From the NCBI RefSeq assembly GCF_001693485.1, contig NZ_MAXC01000033.1:124001-188000 (forward strand): a DNA stretch of 64,000 nt, written 5' to 3'. The notes under the pieces were generated by a model. It had not been told where the DNA came from and made no database searches. It was given only the letters and a program-made list of their open reading frames with translations. Both the position numbers and the translations under genes were made by a program. Below, piece after piece: positions 55,619 through 64,000 of the stretch. The DNA comes from Bradyrhizobium sp. LMTR 3 (GTDB lineage Bacteria > Pseudomonadota > Alphaproteobacteria > Rhizobiales > Xanthobacteraceae). How positions within the stretch are numbered: the stretch's first letter is position 1; every line of letters begins with the position of its first letter.

Positions 55619-56534
55619 ACCCGCACCCGGCTCGTCCAGCGAGACCCGCTGCGGTTTCGTCGCGCTGATCGGCGCCCCCAACGTCGGCAAATCCACCCTT
55701 GTCAATGCGCTGGTTGGCTCCAAGGTCACCATCGTCTCGCGCAAGGTGCAGACGACGCGCGCGCTGATCCGCGGTATCGTGATCGAGGACAATGCGCAGA
55801 TCATTCTGGTCGACACGCCCGGCATCTTCTTGCCGAAGCGGCGGCTGGACCGGGCCATGGTGTCGACCGCCTGGAGCGGGGCCCACGATGCCGACCTGGT
55901 CTGCGTGCTGCTCGACGCCAAGGCCGGAATCGATGAGGAGGCCGACGCGATCCTGAACAAGCTTGCGACGGTTGCGCACCCGAAAATCCTGGTGCTGAAC
56001 AAGATTGACCTGATCCCGCGCGAAAAACTGCTGGCGCTGGCGCAGGCCGCCAATGAGCGGATGAAGTTCGAGCACACCTTCATGATCTCGGCACTGTCGG
56101 GCGACGGTGTCGCCGACCTGCGCAAGACGCTCGCGAAGAGCGTGCCGCCGGGTCCATTTCACTATCCCGAGGACCAGATGTCGGATGCGCCGCTGCGGCA
56201 TCTGGCGGCGGAAATCACCCGGGAAAAGATCTACCGCCAGCTCCACCAGGAACTGCCGTATCAATCGACCGTTGAGACCGATAGCTGGACCGAGCGCAAG
56301 GACAAGTCGGTCCGGATCGAACAGACGATCTTTGTCGAGCGCGAGAGCCAGCGCAAGATCGTGCTCGGCAAGGGCGGCGCCACCATCAAGTCGATCGGCG
56401 CGGAGTCGCGGAAGGAACTCGCCGAAATTGTCGGCGTCCCCGTGCACCTGTTCCTGTTCGTCAAGGTGCGCGAGAACTGGGGCGACGACCCCGACCGCTA
56501 CAGGGAAATGGGGCTGGAATTCCCCAAGGAATGA
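55608..56534 (+). CDS. era: GTPase Era
   Basis: 308 residues. G1 GAPNVGKSTLVNAL, G3 DTPG, G4 NKIDLIPRE, and the KH motif LGKGGATIKSIGAESRKEL. Era binds the 3' end of 16S rRNA during 30S maturation. Overlaps rnc by 11 bp. Confidence 0.97.
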   Translation: MTVEPAPGSSSETRCGFVALIGAPNVGKSTLVNALVGSKVTIVSRKVQTTRALIRGIVIEDNAQIILVDTPGIFLPKRRLDRAMVSTAWSGAHDADLVCVLLDAKAGIDEEADAILNKLATVAHPKILVLNKIDLIPREKLLALAQAANERMKFEHTFMISALSGDGVADLRKTLAKSVPPGPFHYPEDQMSDAPLRHLAAEITREKIYRQLHQELPYQSTVETDSWTERKDKSVRIEQTIFVERESQRKIVLGKGGATIKSIGAESRKELAEIVGVPVHLFLFVKVRENWGDDPDRYREMGLEFPKE

Positions 56535-56542
56535 TCGAGGAA

Positions 56543-56619
56543 CGTCATTGCGGGCGCGGCGAAGCAAGCCACAGATGCAATGATGGATTGCTTCGTCGCT
56601 TTCGCTCCTCGCAATGACG
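56543..56619. repeat. Palindromic repeat 'CGTCATTGCG...CGCAATGACG', copy 2
   Basis: 77 bp with the same arms as 22227-22310. Its right end creates an ATG (56614) in frame with the next gene. Confidence 0.85.
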
Positions 56620-56634
56620 GCTAGAACGCAACTC

Positions 56635-57051
56635 ATGATGACGCAACAACAAACAAGCCCGATTAACGTACCCCGGAACGTAGTGTGGTTTGAGGCTCTG
56701 CTGTACATGTCGCTGACGCTGGATGCAGTGTCGGTGGCGTTCCAGGACCGTACGCCGAAGGCCGACGTGACGGCGCAGACGATCCAGATGATCGGCATCG
56801 CGACCATGATGGCGGCCGGCCTCATCCTGCTGTTGGTCTACTTCGTCTGGCTCGCGGCCCAGCGCCGCAAGAACTGGCCGCGCTGGGTCTTGGTGGCAGC
56901 CCTCGTGCTGACGGTGATTTCGCTTGCGCAAATGATCGGCGAAAAGGGCATTCAGTTCGACAGCGGCATCGAAGTGATCTCCTGCGTGCTGACTGCGGCG
57001 GGGCTGTATTTTTCGTTCACCGGCGATGCGGTCGGCTGGTTCAACGAGTGA
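56635..57051 (+). CDS. Small membrane protein, about three to four helices
   Basis: 138 residues with three to four hydrophobic segments (FEALLYMSLTLDAV; MMAAGLILLLVYFVWLA; WVLVAALVLTVISLAQMIG; a last one near ISCVLTAAGLYFSF). No family recognised. ATG 56635 is preferred to the ATG at 56614, which is repeat-derived. It lies between era and recO without coupling. Confidence 0.7.
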   Translation: MMTQQQTSPINVPRNVVWFEALLYMSLTLDAVSVAFQDRTPKADVTAQTIQMIGIATMMAAGLILLLVYFVWLAAQRRKNWPRWVLVAALVLTVISLAQMIGEKGIQFDSGIEVISCVLTAAGLYFSFTGDAVGWFNE

Positions 57052-57063
57052 GCGTAGGACCGC

Positions 57064-57190
57064 GTAGGGTGGGCAAAGGCGCTCCGCGCCGTGCCCACCA
57101 TCTATCCACCGGTTCGTCGTGAATGGTGGGCACGCGGAGCCTGTCATCGGGCGCGCATTTCGCGCGACCCGTTGGCTTTGCCCACCCTAC
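57064..57190. repeat. Repeat 'GTAGGGTGGGCAAAGGCGC...', copy 2 with an insertion
   Basis: Same ends and inner arms as 47531-47620, but the right arm is interrupted: between GGTGGGCACGC and GGCTTTGCCCACCCTAC lie about 35 extra bases that include a small GGGCGCGCATTTCGCGCG palindrome. Confidence 0.85.
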
Positions 57191-57219
57191 AAGCTCTGAA
57201 ATCCTGTAAACTCCCGCCC

Positions 57220-57972
57220 ATGGAATGGACCGACGAAGGCATCGTGCTGGGCGTACGGCGGCATGGCGAATCCTCCGCCATCGTCGAGCTCTTGACGCGT
57301 GGCCATGGCCGTCATCTCGGTCTGGTGCGCGGAGGTGCCTCCTCGCGGATGCGGCCGCTGCTGCAGCCTGGCAACAGCGTCACCGCCGTGTGGCGGGCGC
57401 GGCTCGACGAGCATCTCGGTACCTACGCCATCGAAGGCACGCGGCTGCGCGCCGCGACGCTGCTCGCGTCCTCGCATGCGGTCTATGGCGTTACCCATCT
57501 GGCCGCGCTGGCGCGGCTGCTGCCGGAGCGCGACCCGCACGAGGACATTTACGAGATGCTCGACCGCACCCTGGACGATTTCGACGACGCCGGCGGCGCG
57601 GCGGCGCACCTGATCCGGTTCGAGCTCGCGATGCTCGCCGAGCTCGGCTTCGGCCTCGATCTGGAAAACTGTGCCGCGACTGGCGCAACCTCCGACCTGA
57701 TCTACGTCTCGCCGAAATCCGGCGGCGCCGTCTCGCGGGAGGCCGGCGAGCCCTATCGGGATCGCCTGCTGCGGTTGCCCGCCTTCCTGCGCGAAGGCGA
57801 GGGCGGGGCGAACAGTTGGTCGGACCAGGACCTGCAGGACGGTTTTCGCCTGACCGGCCTGTTCCTGCTCCGCCACGTGCTGGAGCCGCGCGGGCAGGTC
57901 CATTCCGACGCGAGGGACGGGTTCATCAATGCGGTGACGCGGCATCGGGCGCGAATCAGTTCGTCGGCCTGA
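57220..57972 (+). CDS. recO: DNA repair protein RecO
   Basis: 250 residues. [20 protein letters not shown] opens the OB-fold, [18 protein letters not shown] follows; RecO annealing domain helices complete it. It anneals ssDNA with RecR/RecF. The four zinc-ligand cysteines of some RecO are not present (only one Cys is visible). ATG 57220. Confidence 0.94.
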   Translation: MEWTDEGIVLGVRRHGESSAIVELLTRGHGRHLGLVRGGASSRMRPLLQPGNSVTAVWRARLDEHLGTYAIEGTRLRAATLLASSHAVYGVTHLAALARLLPERDPHEDIYEMLDRTLDDFDDAGGAAAHLIRFELAMLAELGFGLDLENCAATGATSDLIYVSPKSGGAVSREAGEPYRDRLLRLPAFLREGEGGANSWSDQDLQDGFRLTGLFLLRHVLEPRGQVHSDARDGFINAVTRHRARISSSA

Positions 57973-57986
57973 CCGCTCCCTCAGCC

Positions 57987-58107
57987 CGTCGTTCCTGCGA
58001 ACGCAGGAACCCATACGCCGCGGCCTATCAATTGGCGCTGGAGCCTCCGCCATTTTTCGCCACAAACACCTGTGGTTATGGGCCCCTGCATTCGCAGGGG
58101 CGACGGA
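57987..58107. repeat. Palindromic repeat upstream of parC
   Basis: CGTCGTTCCTGCGAACGCAG with GGAACCCATA on the left, and TATGGGCCCCTGCATTCGCA with GGGGCGACGG on the right, including inner GCGTTC/GCATTC stems. It lies between recO and parC. Confidence 0.6.
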
Positions 58108-58158
58108 GGGCGCGTTTCGCGTCTTGCCCGATTCACCGCAAAAGTTTAACGCCTCCCC

Positions 58159-60414
58159 ATGGGAAAACGACAGCTACCGCCGGAAGAACCGGCCGAAATC
58201 CACGAGGTCATGCTGCGCGATGCGCTGGAAGAGCGCTATCTCGCCTACGCGCTCTCGACCATTATGCACCGCGCTTTGCCGGACGCCCGCGACGGGCTGA
58301 AGCCGGTGCACCGGCGCATTCTCTACGGCATGCGCCTGCTCAGGCTCGACCCCGGCACGCCGTTCAAGAAATCGGCAAAAATCGTCGGCGACGTGATGGG
58401 CTCGTTCCATCCGCATGGCGACCAGGCGATCTACGACGCCATGGTGCGTCTCGCCCAGGATTTTGCCTCGCGCTACCCGCTGGTCGACGGCCAGGGCAAT
58501 TTCGGCAATATCGACGGCGATAACCCGGCCGCCTACCGCTACACCGAAGCGCGCATGACCGAGGTCGCGCGGCTCCTGCTCGACGGCATCGATGAGGATG
58601 GCGTCGAGTTCCGCGCCAATTACGACGGCCAGAGCAAGGAACCGGTCGTTCTGCCCGGCGGCTTCCCAAACCTACTCGCCAACGGCGCGCAGGGCATTGC
58701 GGTCGGCATGGCCACCTCGATCCCGCCGCACAATGTCGCCGAGCTCTGCGACGCGGCGCTGCATCTGATCGACAAGCCTGAGGCGAAGTCGAAGTCGCTC
58801 CTGAGATGGGTCAAGGGTCCGGATTTCCCGACCGGTGGCATCGTGATCGATTCCAAGGAAAGCATCGCGGAGGCCTACACCACCGGGCGCGGCTCGTTCC
58901 GCACCCGCGCCAAATGGACTCAGGAGGAGGGCGCGCGCGGCACGTGGGTCGTGGTCATCACCGAGATCCCGTGGCTGGTGCAGAAATCCCGGCTGGTCGA
59001 AAAGATTGCCGAACTGCTCAACGAGAAGAAGCTGCCGCTGGTCGGCGACGTCAGGGATGAATCGGCCGAGGATGTTCGCCTCGTGATCGAGCCGAAATCC
59101 CGCGCCGTCGATCCCGCGCTGATGATGGAATCGCTGTTCCGGCTCACCGAGCTCGAGAGCAAGATTTCGCTGAACCTCAATGTGCTGATCAAGGGCAAGA
59201 TCCCCAAGGTGGTGGGGCTTGCCGAGTGCCTGCGCGAATGGCTCGACCATCTGCGCGACGTGCTGGTGCGCCGCTCCAACTATCGCAAGACCCAGATCGA
59301 GAACCGGCTCGAAATACTCGGCGGCTACCTGATTGCCTATCTAAACATCGACAAGGTGATCAAGATCATCCGTACCGAGGACGAGCCGAAGCCGGCGCTG
59401 ATCAAGGCGTTCAAGCTGACGGAAGTCCAGGCCGATGCGATCCTCAACATGCGGCTGCGCTCCTTGCGCAAGCTCGAGGAGTTCGAAATCCGCACCGAGG
59501 ACAAGAACCTTCGCAACGAATTGAAGGGCATCAAGTCGCTGCTCGGGTCCGAAGCCGAGCAATGGTCCAAGGTCGGCGAACAGGTTCGGAAGGTGCGCGA
59601 CATCTTTGGGCCGAAGACACCGCTCGGCAAGCGCCGCACGCAATTCGCCGACGCGCCCGAGCATGATCTTGCCGCGATCGAGGAAGCCTTTGTGGAACGC
59701 GAGCCAGTGACGGTCGTGATCTCGGAAAAGGGCTGGGTGCGTACACTGAAGGGCCATGTCGAGGATATCTCGGGCCTTGCCTTCAAGACCGACGACAAAC
59801 TCGACCACGCCTTCTTCGCCGAGACCACGTCGAAGCTTCTGCTCTTCGCCACCAACGGCAAATTCTATTCGCTCGATGTGGCAAAATTGCCCGGCGGACG
59901 CGGCCATGGCGAGCCGATCCGCATGTTCATCGACCTCGAGCAGGACGCCGCGATCGTCTCGCTGTTCGTCAACAAGGGCGAGCGAAAGTTCCTGATCGCG
60001 AGCAGTGAGGGGCAGGGCTTTGTCGTCAAGGAAGAGGATTGCGTCAGCAATACCCGTAAGGGCAAGCAGGTGCTCAACGTCACCATGCCGAACGAGGCTT
60101 GCGCGATCGCAACCGTGCAAGGCGATACCGTTGCCGCGATCGGCACCAACCACAAGATGGTGCTGTTCCCGCTCGATCAGGTGCCGGAGATGGCGCGCGG
60201 CCGCGGCGTGCGGCTGCAGAAATATTCCAGCGCCAAATTGTCCGACGTCGCAGTGTTCGAGTTCAAGGCCGGGCTGACCTGGAAGGATTCGGCCGGCCGC
60301 GAGCAGAGCATGAGCGCCAAGGAACTGGCCGACTGGCGCGGCAACCGCGCCGACGCCGGCCGTCTCGCGCACGGCCTGCCGAAGTCGAACAAGTTTTTGC
60401 GCGGCGTAGAGTAG
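58159..60414 (+). CDS. parC: DNA topoisomerase IV subunit A
   Basis: 751 residues. [51 protein letters not shown] (catalytic Tyr about residue 134) and a C-terminal beta-pinwheel with repeats such as [11 protein letters not shown] and RKGKQVLNV. It decatenates chromosomes with ParE, which is not in the window. ATG 58159. Confidence 0.96.
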   Translation: MGKRQLPPEEPAEIHEVMLRDALEERYLAYALSTIMHRALPDARDGLKPVHRRILYGMRLLRLDPGTPFKKSAKIVGDVMGSFHPHGDQAIYDAMVRLAQDFASRYPLVDGQGNFGNIDGDNPAAYRYTEARMTEVARLLLDGIDEDGVEFRANYDGQSKEPVVLPGGFPNLLANGAQGIAVGMATSIPPHNVAELCDAALHLIDKPEAKSKSLLRWVKGPDFPTGGIVIDSKESIAEAYTTGRGSFRTRAKWTQEEGARGTWVVVITEIPWLVQKSRLVEKIAELLNEKKLPLVGDVRDESAEDVRLVIEPKSRAVDPALMMESLFRLTELESKISLNLNVLIKGKIPKVVGLAECLREWLDHLRDVLVRRSNYRKTQIENRLEILGGYLIAYLNIDKVIKIIRTEDEPKPALIKAFKLTEVQADAILNMRLRSLRKLEEFEIRTEDKNLRNELKGIKSLLGSEAEQWSKVGEQVRKVRDIFGPKTPLGKRRTQFADAPEHDLAAIEEAFVEREPVTVVISEKGWVRTLKGHVEDISGLAFKTDDKLDHAFFAETTSKLLLFATNGKFYSLDVAKLPGGRGHGEPIRMFIDLEQDAAIVSLFVNKGERKFLIASSEGQGFVVKEEDCVSNTRKGKQVLNVTMPNEACAIATVQGDTVAAIGTNHKMVLFPLDQVPEMARGRGVRLQKYSSAKLSDVAVFEFKAGLTWKDSAGREQSMSAKELADWRGNRADAGRLAHGLPKSNKFLRGVE

Positions 60415-60421
60415 GAGAGAA

Positions 60422-60513
60422 GTAGGGTGGGCAAAGGCGCACTAGCACCGTGCCCACCGTTAGTCGGCACCCTCATTGCGAATGGTGGGCACGCTTCGCT
60501 TTGCCCACCCTAC
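60422..60513. repeat. Repeat 'GTAGGGTGGGCAAAGGCGC...', copy 3
   Basis: 92 bp with the ends GTAGGGTGGGCAAAGG and CTTTGCCCACCCTAC as in the other two copies. Confidence 0.9.
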
Positions 60514-60578
60514 GATTCCGGCCGTAATAGTATTCGAGAATCCGCGCGCTATATAAGTCGTCGTCGAACCGAGACGAG

Positions 60579-61520
60579 TTGGAATTGGCGCACCATCACG
60601 ACCATCACGATCATTCTCACCCACACGGTCACGCCGGCCACAGCCACGCGCCGGATAGTTTTGGCTGGGCGTTCGCCATCGGCGCCACGCTCAACACTGC
60701 GTTCGTCATTGCGGAGCTGATCTTCGGCTACGCCGCCAATTCGCTGGCGCTGATCTCTGACGCTGTTCACAATCTGTCCGACGTGATCGCACTGCTGCTG
60801 GCGTGGGGCGCCTCATGGCTGGCGCAGAAGCAGCCGACCCAGCGGCACACTTACGGTTATCGCCGGGCCTCGATCCTGGCGGCCCTCTTCAATGCCGGCC
60901 TGCTGCTGGTCGCCGTCGGCGGCATCGTCGTCGAGGCGGTCAATCGCTTTTATGCCCCGGCGCCGGTCGCGGGCATGACCGTCGTGCTGGTCGCCGCGCT
61001 CGGCGTCGCCATCAATGGTTTTACCGCACTTCTGTTCATGCGCGGCCGCCACGGCGATCTCAACATTCGCGGCGCCTATCTGCACATGGCGGCCGATGCG
61101 GGCGTTTCTCTTGGGGTGGTGGTCGCCGCCGGCATCATCATGCTGACCGGTTGGCTGTGGCTTGATCCAGCGATCAGCCTTGTCATTGCGGCTGTGGTGT
61201 TCTGGAGCGGATGGGGTCTGGCCCGCGACAGCGTCAATCTCGCGCTCGACGGCGTGCCGCGCGGCATCGAGCTTTCGGATGTGAAGGATTACCTTGGCGG
61301 GCTGGAAGGCGTCGTCGAGGTACACGACCTCCACGTCTGGGCCATGAGCACCAACGAGACCGCGTTGACGGCTCATCTGGTGCGGCCGGGCGGAACGGAC
61401 GACGCGTTCCTGCACCGCGTGTGCGAGGAACTATCGAACCGCTTCAACATCCACCATTCCACGCTGCAGATCGAAGTCGGCCCCGACGTGTGCAAACTGG
61501 CACCGGCGCAGGTGGTTTAG
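60579..61520 (+). CDS. Cation diffusion facilitator metal exporter
   Basis: 313 residues. A His-rich N-terminus (AHHHDHHDHSHPHGHAGHSH), six helices with NSLALISDAVHNLSDVIALL and HMAADAGVSLGVVVA carrying the Asp/His metal site, and a cytoplasmic domain with VHDLHVWAMSTNETAL. Zinc or cobalt export is likely. TTG 60579 is used; a second TTG at 60585 is possible. No metal regulator is adjacent. Confidence 0.88.
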   Translation: MELAHHHDHHDHSHPHGHAGHSHAPDSFGWAFAIGATLNTAFVIAELIFGYAANSLALISDAVHNLSDVIALLLAWGASWLAQKQPTQRHTYGYRRASILAALFNAGLLLVAVGGIVVEAVNRFYAPAPVAGMTVVLVAALGVAINGFTALLFMRGRHGDLNIRGAYLHMAADAGVSLGVVVAAGIIMLTGWLWLDPAISLVIAAVVFWSGWGLARDSVNLALDGVPRGIELSDVKDYLGGLEGVVEVHDLHVWAMSTNETALTAHLVRPGGTDDAFLHRVCEELSNRFNIHHSTLQIEVGPDVCKLAPAQVV

Positions 61521-62170
61521 CTGGTTTGCAGCAGCCGCCTCGCCGGTGAACGGAGCGCAAGCAGTGGTACAGCGATCAGGCCACTGACGAGCAAAAACCA
61601 GTCCTGTGGCACATGGAGCAGGATGGCTGCACTGCCTCCGATCAGCGACCAGACAACCGGAATGACAAGCAACCATCGCGACAGTGGCGGCACGGTCGCA
61701 AGCAACATTCCGAAGGTAAAGATCGTCACCGGACAGGGCGTCAGGCCGAACATGGGCACTGCCGGGTAGGTATGCCCGGCCACTCTGCCGATCAGGGGGT
61801 ACAGGGCGGCCGCGTAAGTTACGAAGGCAAGGCCCAGCCACGCGAGGGGGCCAGACTCAATCGTGAAGTGAATTCGGCCGCGGAGGTAACCTTCGTAAAA
61901 GAAGTAGCCGCCTTGAATGACGAATAGTGCAGCGAAGAGATACGCTGCCTTGTTGATGCTGGCGAAGAAGAACGCGTGATAGGCGATTGCCGTCCATAGC
62001 CACATTGCCGCGAGAATGCCGGCGATTGCCCTATCGCCGCCGCGTGGTTTCCAGAACAGGAGCGCTACGGCGACGCCACCGAGCAAGTAGGCGCCGATCT
62101 GGGCCGGCCAGATTGCATGATTGTATCTTGCGAAGACCAATAGAAACTGGTCCGGCGTGAACGGCAGCAT
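61517..62170 (-). CDS. DUF6064-family membrane protein
   Basis: 217 residues with six to seven hydrophobic helices; ML PFTPDQFLLVF and HAIWPAQIGAYLLG at the N-terminus, and PMFGLTPCPVTIFTFGMLLA centrally are typical. Function unknown. Its stop overlaps the CDF gene's stop by 4 bp in convergent layout. Confidence 0.75.
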   Translation of the reverse strand: MLPFTPDQFLLVFARYNHAIWPAQIGAYLLGGVAVALLFWKPRGGDRAIAGILAAMWLWTAIAYHAFFFASINKAAYLFAALFVIQGGYFFYEGYLRGRIHFTIESGPLAWLGLAFVTYAAALYPLIGRVAGHTYPAVPMFGLTPCPVTIFTFGMLLATVPPLSRWLLVIPVVWSLIGGSAAILLHVPQDWFLLVSGLIAVPLLALRSPARRLLQTS

Positions 62171-62275
62171 GTCGAGCCTCGCTGGCGCCAGACACTGTAT
62201 CCGCAGCGGACACCGTGCGATTTGATCTGCCGCAAACGCCTTGCGGTGAACGATCTTCTCGTGCGCGACAGTCGA

Positions 62276-63676
62276 TCAGGCAACCCCCACTAGCCGCAGC
62301 GCCACACCCGCCGCGCACGACCCCGCCAGCACCCACAACATCCCGACGTTAAGCCGGAAGATCGCCGTCGCCGCGGCGGCCGCCAGCACGAACGCTGCGA
62401 CATCGAGACTTCCCCATACCGGCATGTCGAACGAAAGCCCCAGCGAGCGAACCGGCGTGGTCTGCCGGAATAGCGTGTGCAATCCGAACCAGATCGAGAG
62501 ATTGAGGATCACGCCAACGACAGCAGCGGTGATGGCAGAGAGCGCGCCCGCGGGCCCCTTGTTGCCGCGTAGCGTCTCGATGTAGGGCGCGCCGAGAAAG
62601 ATCCAGAGGAAGCAGGGGATGAAGGTGACCCAGGTCGCCAACAATCCGCCCAGCGTCGCGGCCAGCATCGGCGACAGCGTGCCGGGGTCGCGATAGGCGG
62701 CCATGAAGCCGACGAATTGCAGCACCATGATCAAGGGCCCCGGCGTGGTCTCGGCCATGCCGAGGCCATCCAGCATCTCGCGTGGCTGTAGCCAGTGATA
62801 ATGCTCGACCGCCTGCTGGGCGACATAGGCCAGCACCGCATAGGCGCCGCCGAACGTCACCATCGCCATCTTGGAAAAGAACAGCGCGATCTGGCTGAAC
62901 ACATTGGCCTGTCCAAGCCCGATCAGCAGCGCCGCGACCGGCACCACCCACAGCAACAACCATATCGAGCTTACGCGCAGCGCGCGCGCCACGCTGGGGC
63001 GGACATGGTCGGGCAGTTCCTCGCCGAGCAGGCTGTCGACCGCCGCGGATTGCTTGCCGCCGCCGTGTTCGATGGCGGCAAACTCCGGCCGGCCGCTGCG
63101 CGCGCCGAAATAGCCGATCACGCCGGCCGCGATGATGATGACCGGGAAGGGGACGTTGAAAAAGAAGATCGCGACAAATGCGATCGCCGCGAGCGCGATC
63201 ATCACGCGGTTGCGTAGGGACCGCTTGCCGACCCGGACGACCGCATGGACCACGATCGCCAGCACTGCAGCCTTCAGCCCGAAGAACAGCGCCTCGATGA
63301 AGCCGACGTTGCCATAGGCCGCATAGATGTAGCTCAAGCCCATGATGGCGATGATGCCGGGCAGGATGAATAGCCCGCCCGCCATGATGCCGCCGGCGGT
63401 ACGATGCAACAGCCAGCCGATATAGGTCGCGAGTTGCTGCGCCTCCGGGCCCGGCAACAGCATGCAATAGTTCAGCGCATGCAGAAACCGCCCTTCGGAG
63501 ATCCAGTTCTTTTCCTCGACCAGGATGCGGTGCATCACCGCGATCTGCCCGGCCGGGCCGCCAAAACTCAGTATGGCGACCCGCAGCCAGACCCGGAAGG
63601 CCTCGCCGAAGCTGATGCCGTGACCGGTTTCCCTGACGACATCGGCTTCGGCCGCCTTGTTCATCGCCGCGTCCAT
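62276..63676 (-). CDS. chrA: Chromate transporter ChrA (two-domain)
   Basis: 466 residues, about ten to twelve helices in two CHR halves. SFGGPAGQIAVMHRILVEEK in the first and MVTFGGAYAVLAYVAQQAVE with GMAETTPGPLIMVLQFVGF in the second are family motifs. It exports chromate by an anion-proton mechanism. Its ATG overlaps the chrB stop by one base (TAATG). Confidence 0.93.
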   Translation of the reverse strand: MDAAMNKAAEADVVRETGHGISFGEAFRVWLRVAILSFGGPAGQIAVMHRILVEEKNWISEGRFLHALNYCMLLPGPEAQQLATYIGWLLHRTAGGIMAGGLFILPGIIAIMGLSYIYAAYGNVGFIEALFFGLKAAVLAIVVHAVVRVGKRSLRNRVMIALAAIAFVAIFFFNVPFPVIIIAAGVIGYFGARSGRPEFAAIEHGGGKQSAAVDSLLGEELPDHVRPSVARALRVSSIWLLLWVVPVAALLIGLGQANVFSQIALFFSKMAMVTFGGAYAVLAYVAQQAVEHYHWLQPREMLDGLGMAETTPGPLIMVLQFVGFMAAYRDPGTLSPMLAATLGGLLATWVTFIPCFLWIFLGAPYIETLRGNKGPAGALSAITAAVVGVILNLSIWFGLHTLFRQTTPVRSLGLSFDMPVWGSLDVAAFVLAAAAATAIFRLNVGMLWVLAGSCAAGVALRLVGVA

Positions 63677-64000
63677 TACGGTTTCGCCTTGTTGGTCGGC
63701 CAATTGTGGGTCTCGCCGGTCGCGTCCCGGCACCATCGGTAGAACGCGTCGTACAGCGTCATGCCGGCTTCCAACTGCTCGAGATCATCATCGAACATGC
63801 GCGACAGCCCGAGCGAAGCCGCGAGCAGGCCGGGCGCTTCCGGTGACAGGTCGAGCCGCCCGGTGTCAGCGCCGCGGACCATTGTCGCCAGCCGCAGCAA
63901 GGGCGGCGTCGCGAGCCCGAATTCCTCGATCATGACGTCAAACGTGCAGAGTTCGCCGCGATGGCTCCAGAATACGTTCTCGACGTCGAAGGGGGCGGCG
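63676..64000 (-). CDS. chrB: Chromate resistance protein ChrB, C-terminal part
   Basis: Open from the window edge to TAA at 63676-63678. About 107 residues: PFDVENVFWSHRGELCTFDV, IEEFGLATPPLLRLATMVRG, a helical tail and RWCRDATGETHNWPT. This is the end of ChrB, the chromate-responsive regulator that usually precedes chrA. The rest lies outside the window. Confidence 0.85.
   Translation of the reverse strand, partial: AAPFDVENVFWSHRGELCTFDVMIEEFGLATPPLLRLATMVRGADTGRLDLSPEAPGLLAASLGLSRMFDDDLEQLEAGMTLYDAFYRWCRDATGETHNWPTNKAKP

Noticed and set aside
55215-56825. 536-residue minus-strand frame opposite rnc and era
   Set aside because: Antisense shadow of two conserved genes.
1-64000. CRISPR arrays, prophage or secretion-system genes
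   Set aside because: Repeats present are isolated palindromes, not regularly spaced direct repeats, and no cas, phage structural or secretion genes were seen.

Overview
The window is a high-GC stretch of alphaproteobacterial chromosome, most likely Bradyrhizobium or a close relative (Nitrobacteraceae). This is inferred from the protein families (Porin_2 porin, alphaproteobacterial housekeeping sets, HxlR and nitronate monooxygenase paralogues) and from many families of dispersed palindromic repeats between genes. No database search was possible; all identifications come from reading the translated sequence.

Layout. 1-6.2 kb: end of a membrane protein, a small secreted protein, rpmG, an NtaA/DszA-type flavin monooxygenase, a NUDIX hydrolase, and DUF983-rnr-topA running leftwards. 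9-12.3 kb: an accessory block between topA and dprA with two HxlR-regulator/oxidoreductase pairs (SDR and azoreductase), a TTG-start small protein and a 46-residue membrane peptide. 12.3-18.7 kb: dprA, a small Cys-rich protein, an amidase, a higBA toxin-antitoxin pair, plsY and pyrB-pyrC (the PyrC lacks the catalytic HxH). 18.9-23.8 kb: VanX-type peptidase, AidB-like acyl-CoA dehydrogenase, CPBP protease, AEC transporter and ruvX. 23.8-30.3 kb: an accessory block with a cyclase-family protein, LysR, two nitronate monooxygenases, a double beta-barrel outer-membrane protein framed by 40-bp inverted repeats, and two mini-genes. 30.5-34.4 kb: the gatCAB operon with two extra small genes translationally coupled into it. 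34.4-39.7 kb: a poorly coding zone with a 30-residue lysine-rich peptide gene, a Sel1-like gene, a run of decayed genes (DUF1186, isochorismatase, NTF2-like), a dead IS481-family element and tRNA-Ser(GCT). 40.4-49.8 kb: major porin, Slt-type lytic transglycosylase, dapA, mscL, smpB, a peroxiredoxin-like protein, family-5 uracil-DNA glycosylase, NYN/LabA protein and rpoZ. 50.1-60.4 kb: rsh, pdxJ-acpS, lepB-rnc-era, a small membrane protein, recO and parC. 60.6-64 kb: a CDF metal exporter, DUF6064 and chrB-chrA.

Functionally the core is translation quality control and charging (gatCAB, smpB, rnr, rsh, rpoZ), DNA topology and repair (topA, parC, recO, ruvX, dprA, UDGb), lipid and wall precursors (plsY, acpS, dapA, lytic transglycosylase) and pyrimidine/B6 synthesis. 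Accessory genes concern redox detoxification, metal/chromate resistance and the envelope. The least ordinary signals are small coupled ORFs in gatCAB, palindromes that supply the mscL stop and smpB ribosome-binding site, the double OMP between inverted repeats, and the two HxlR modules, one with a near-perfect 16-bp inverted operator.
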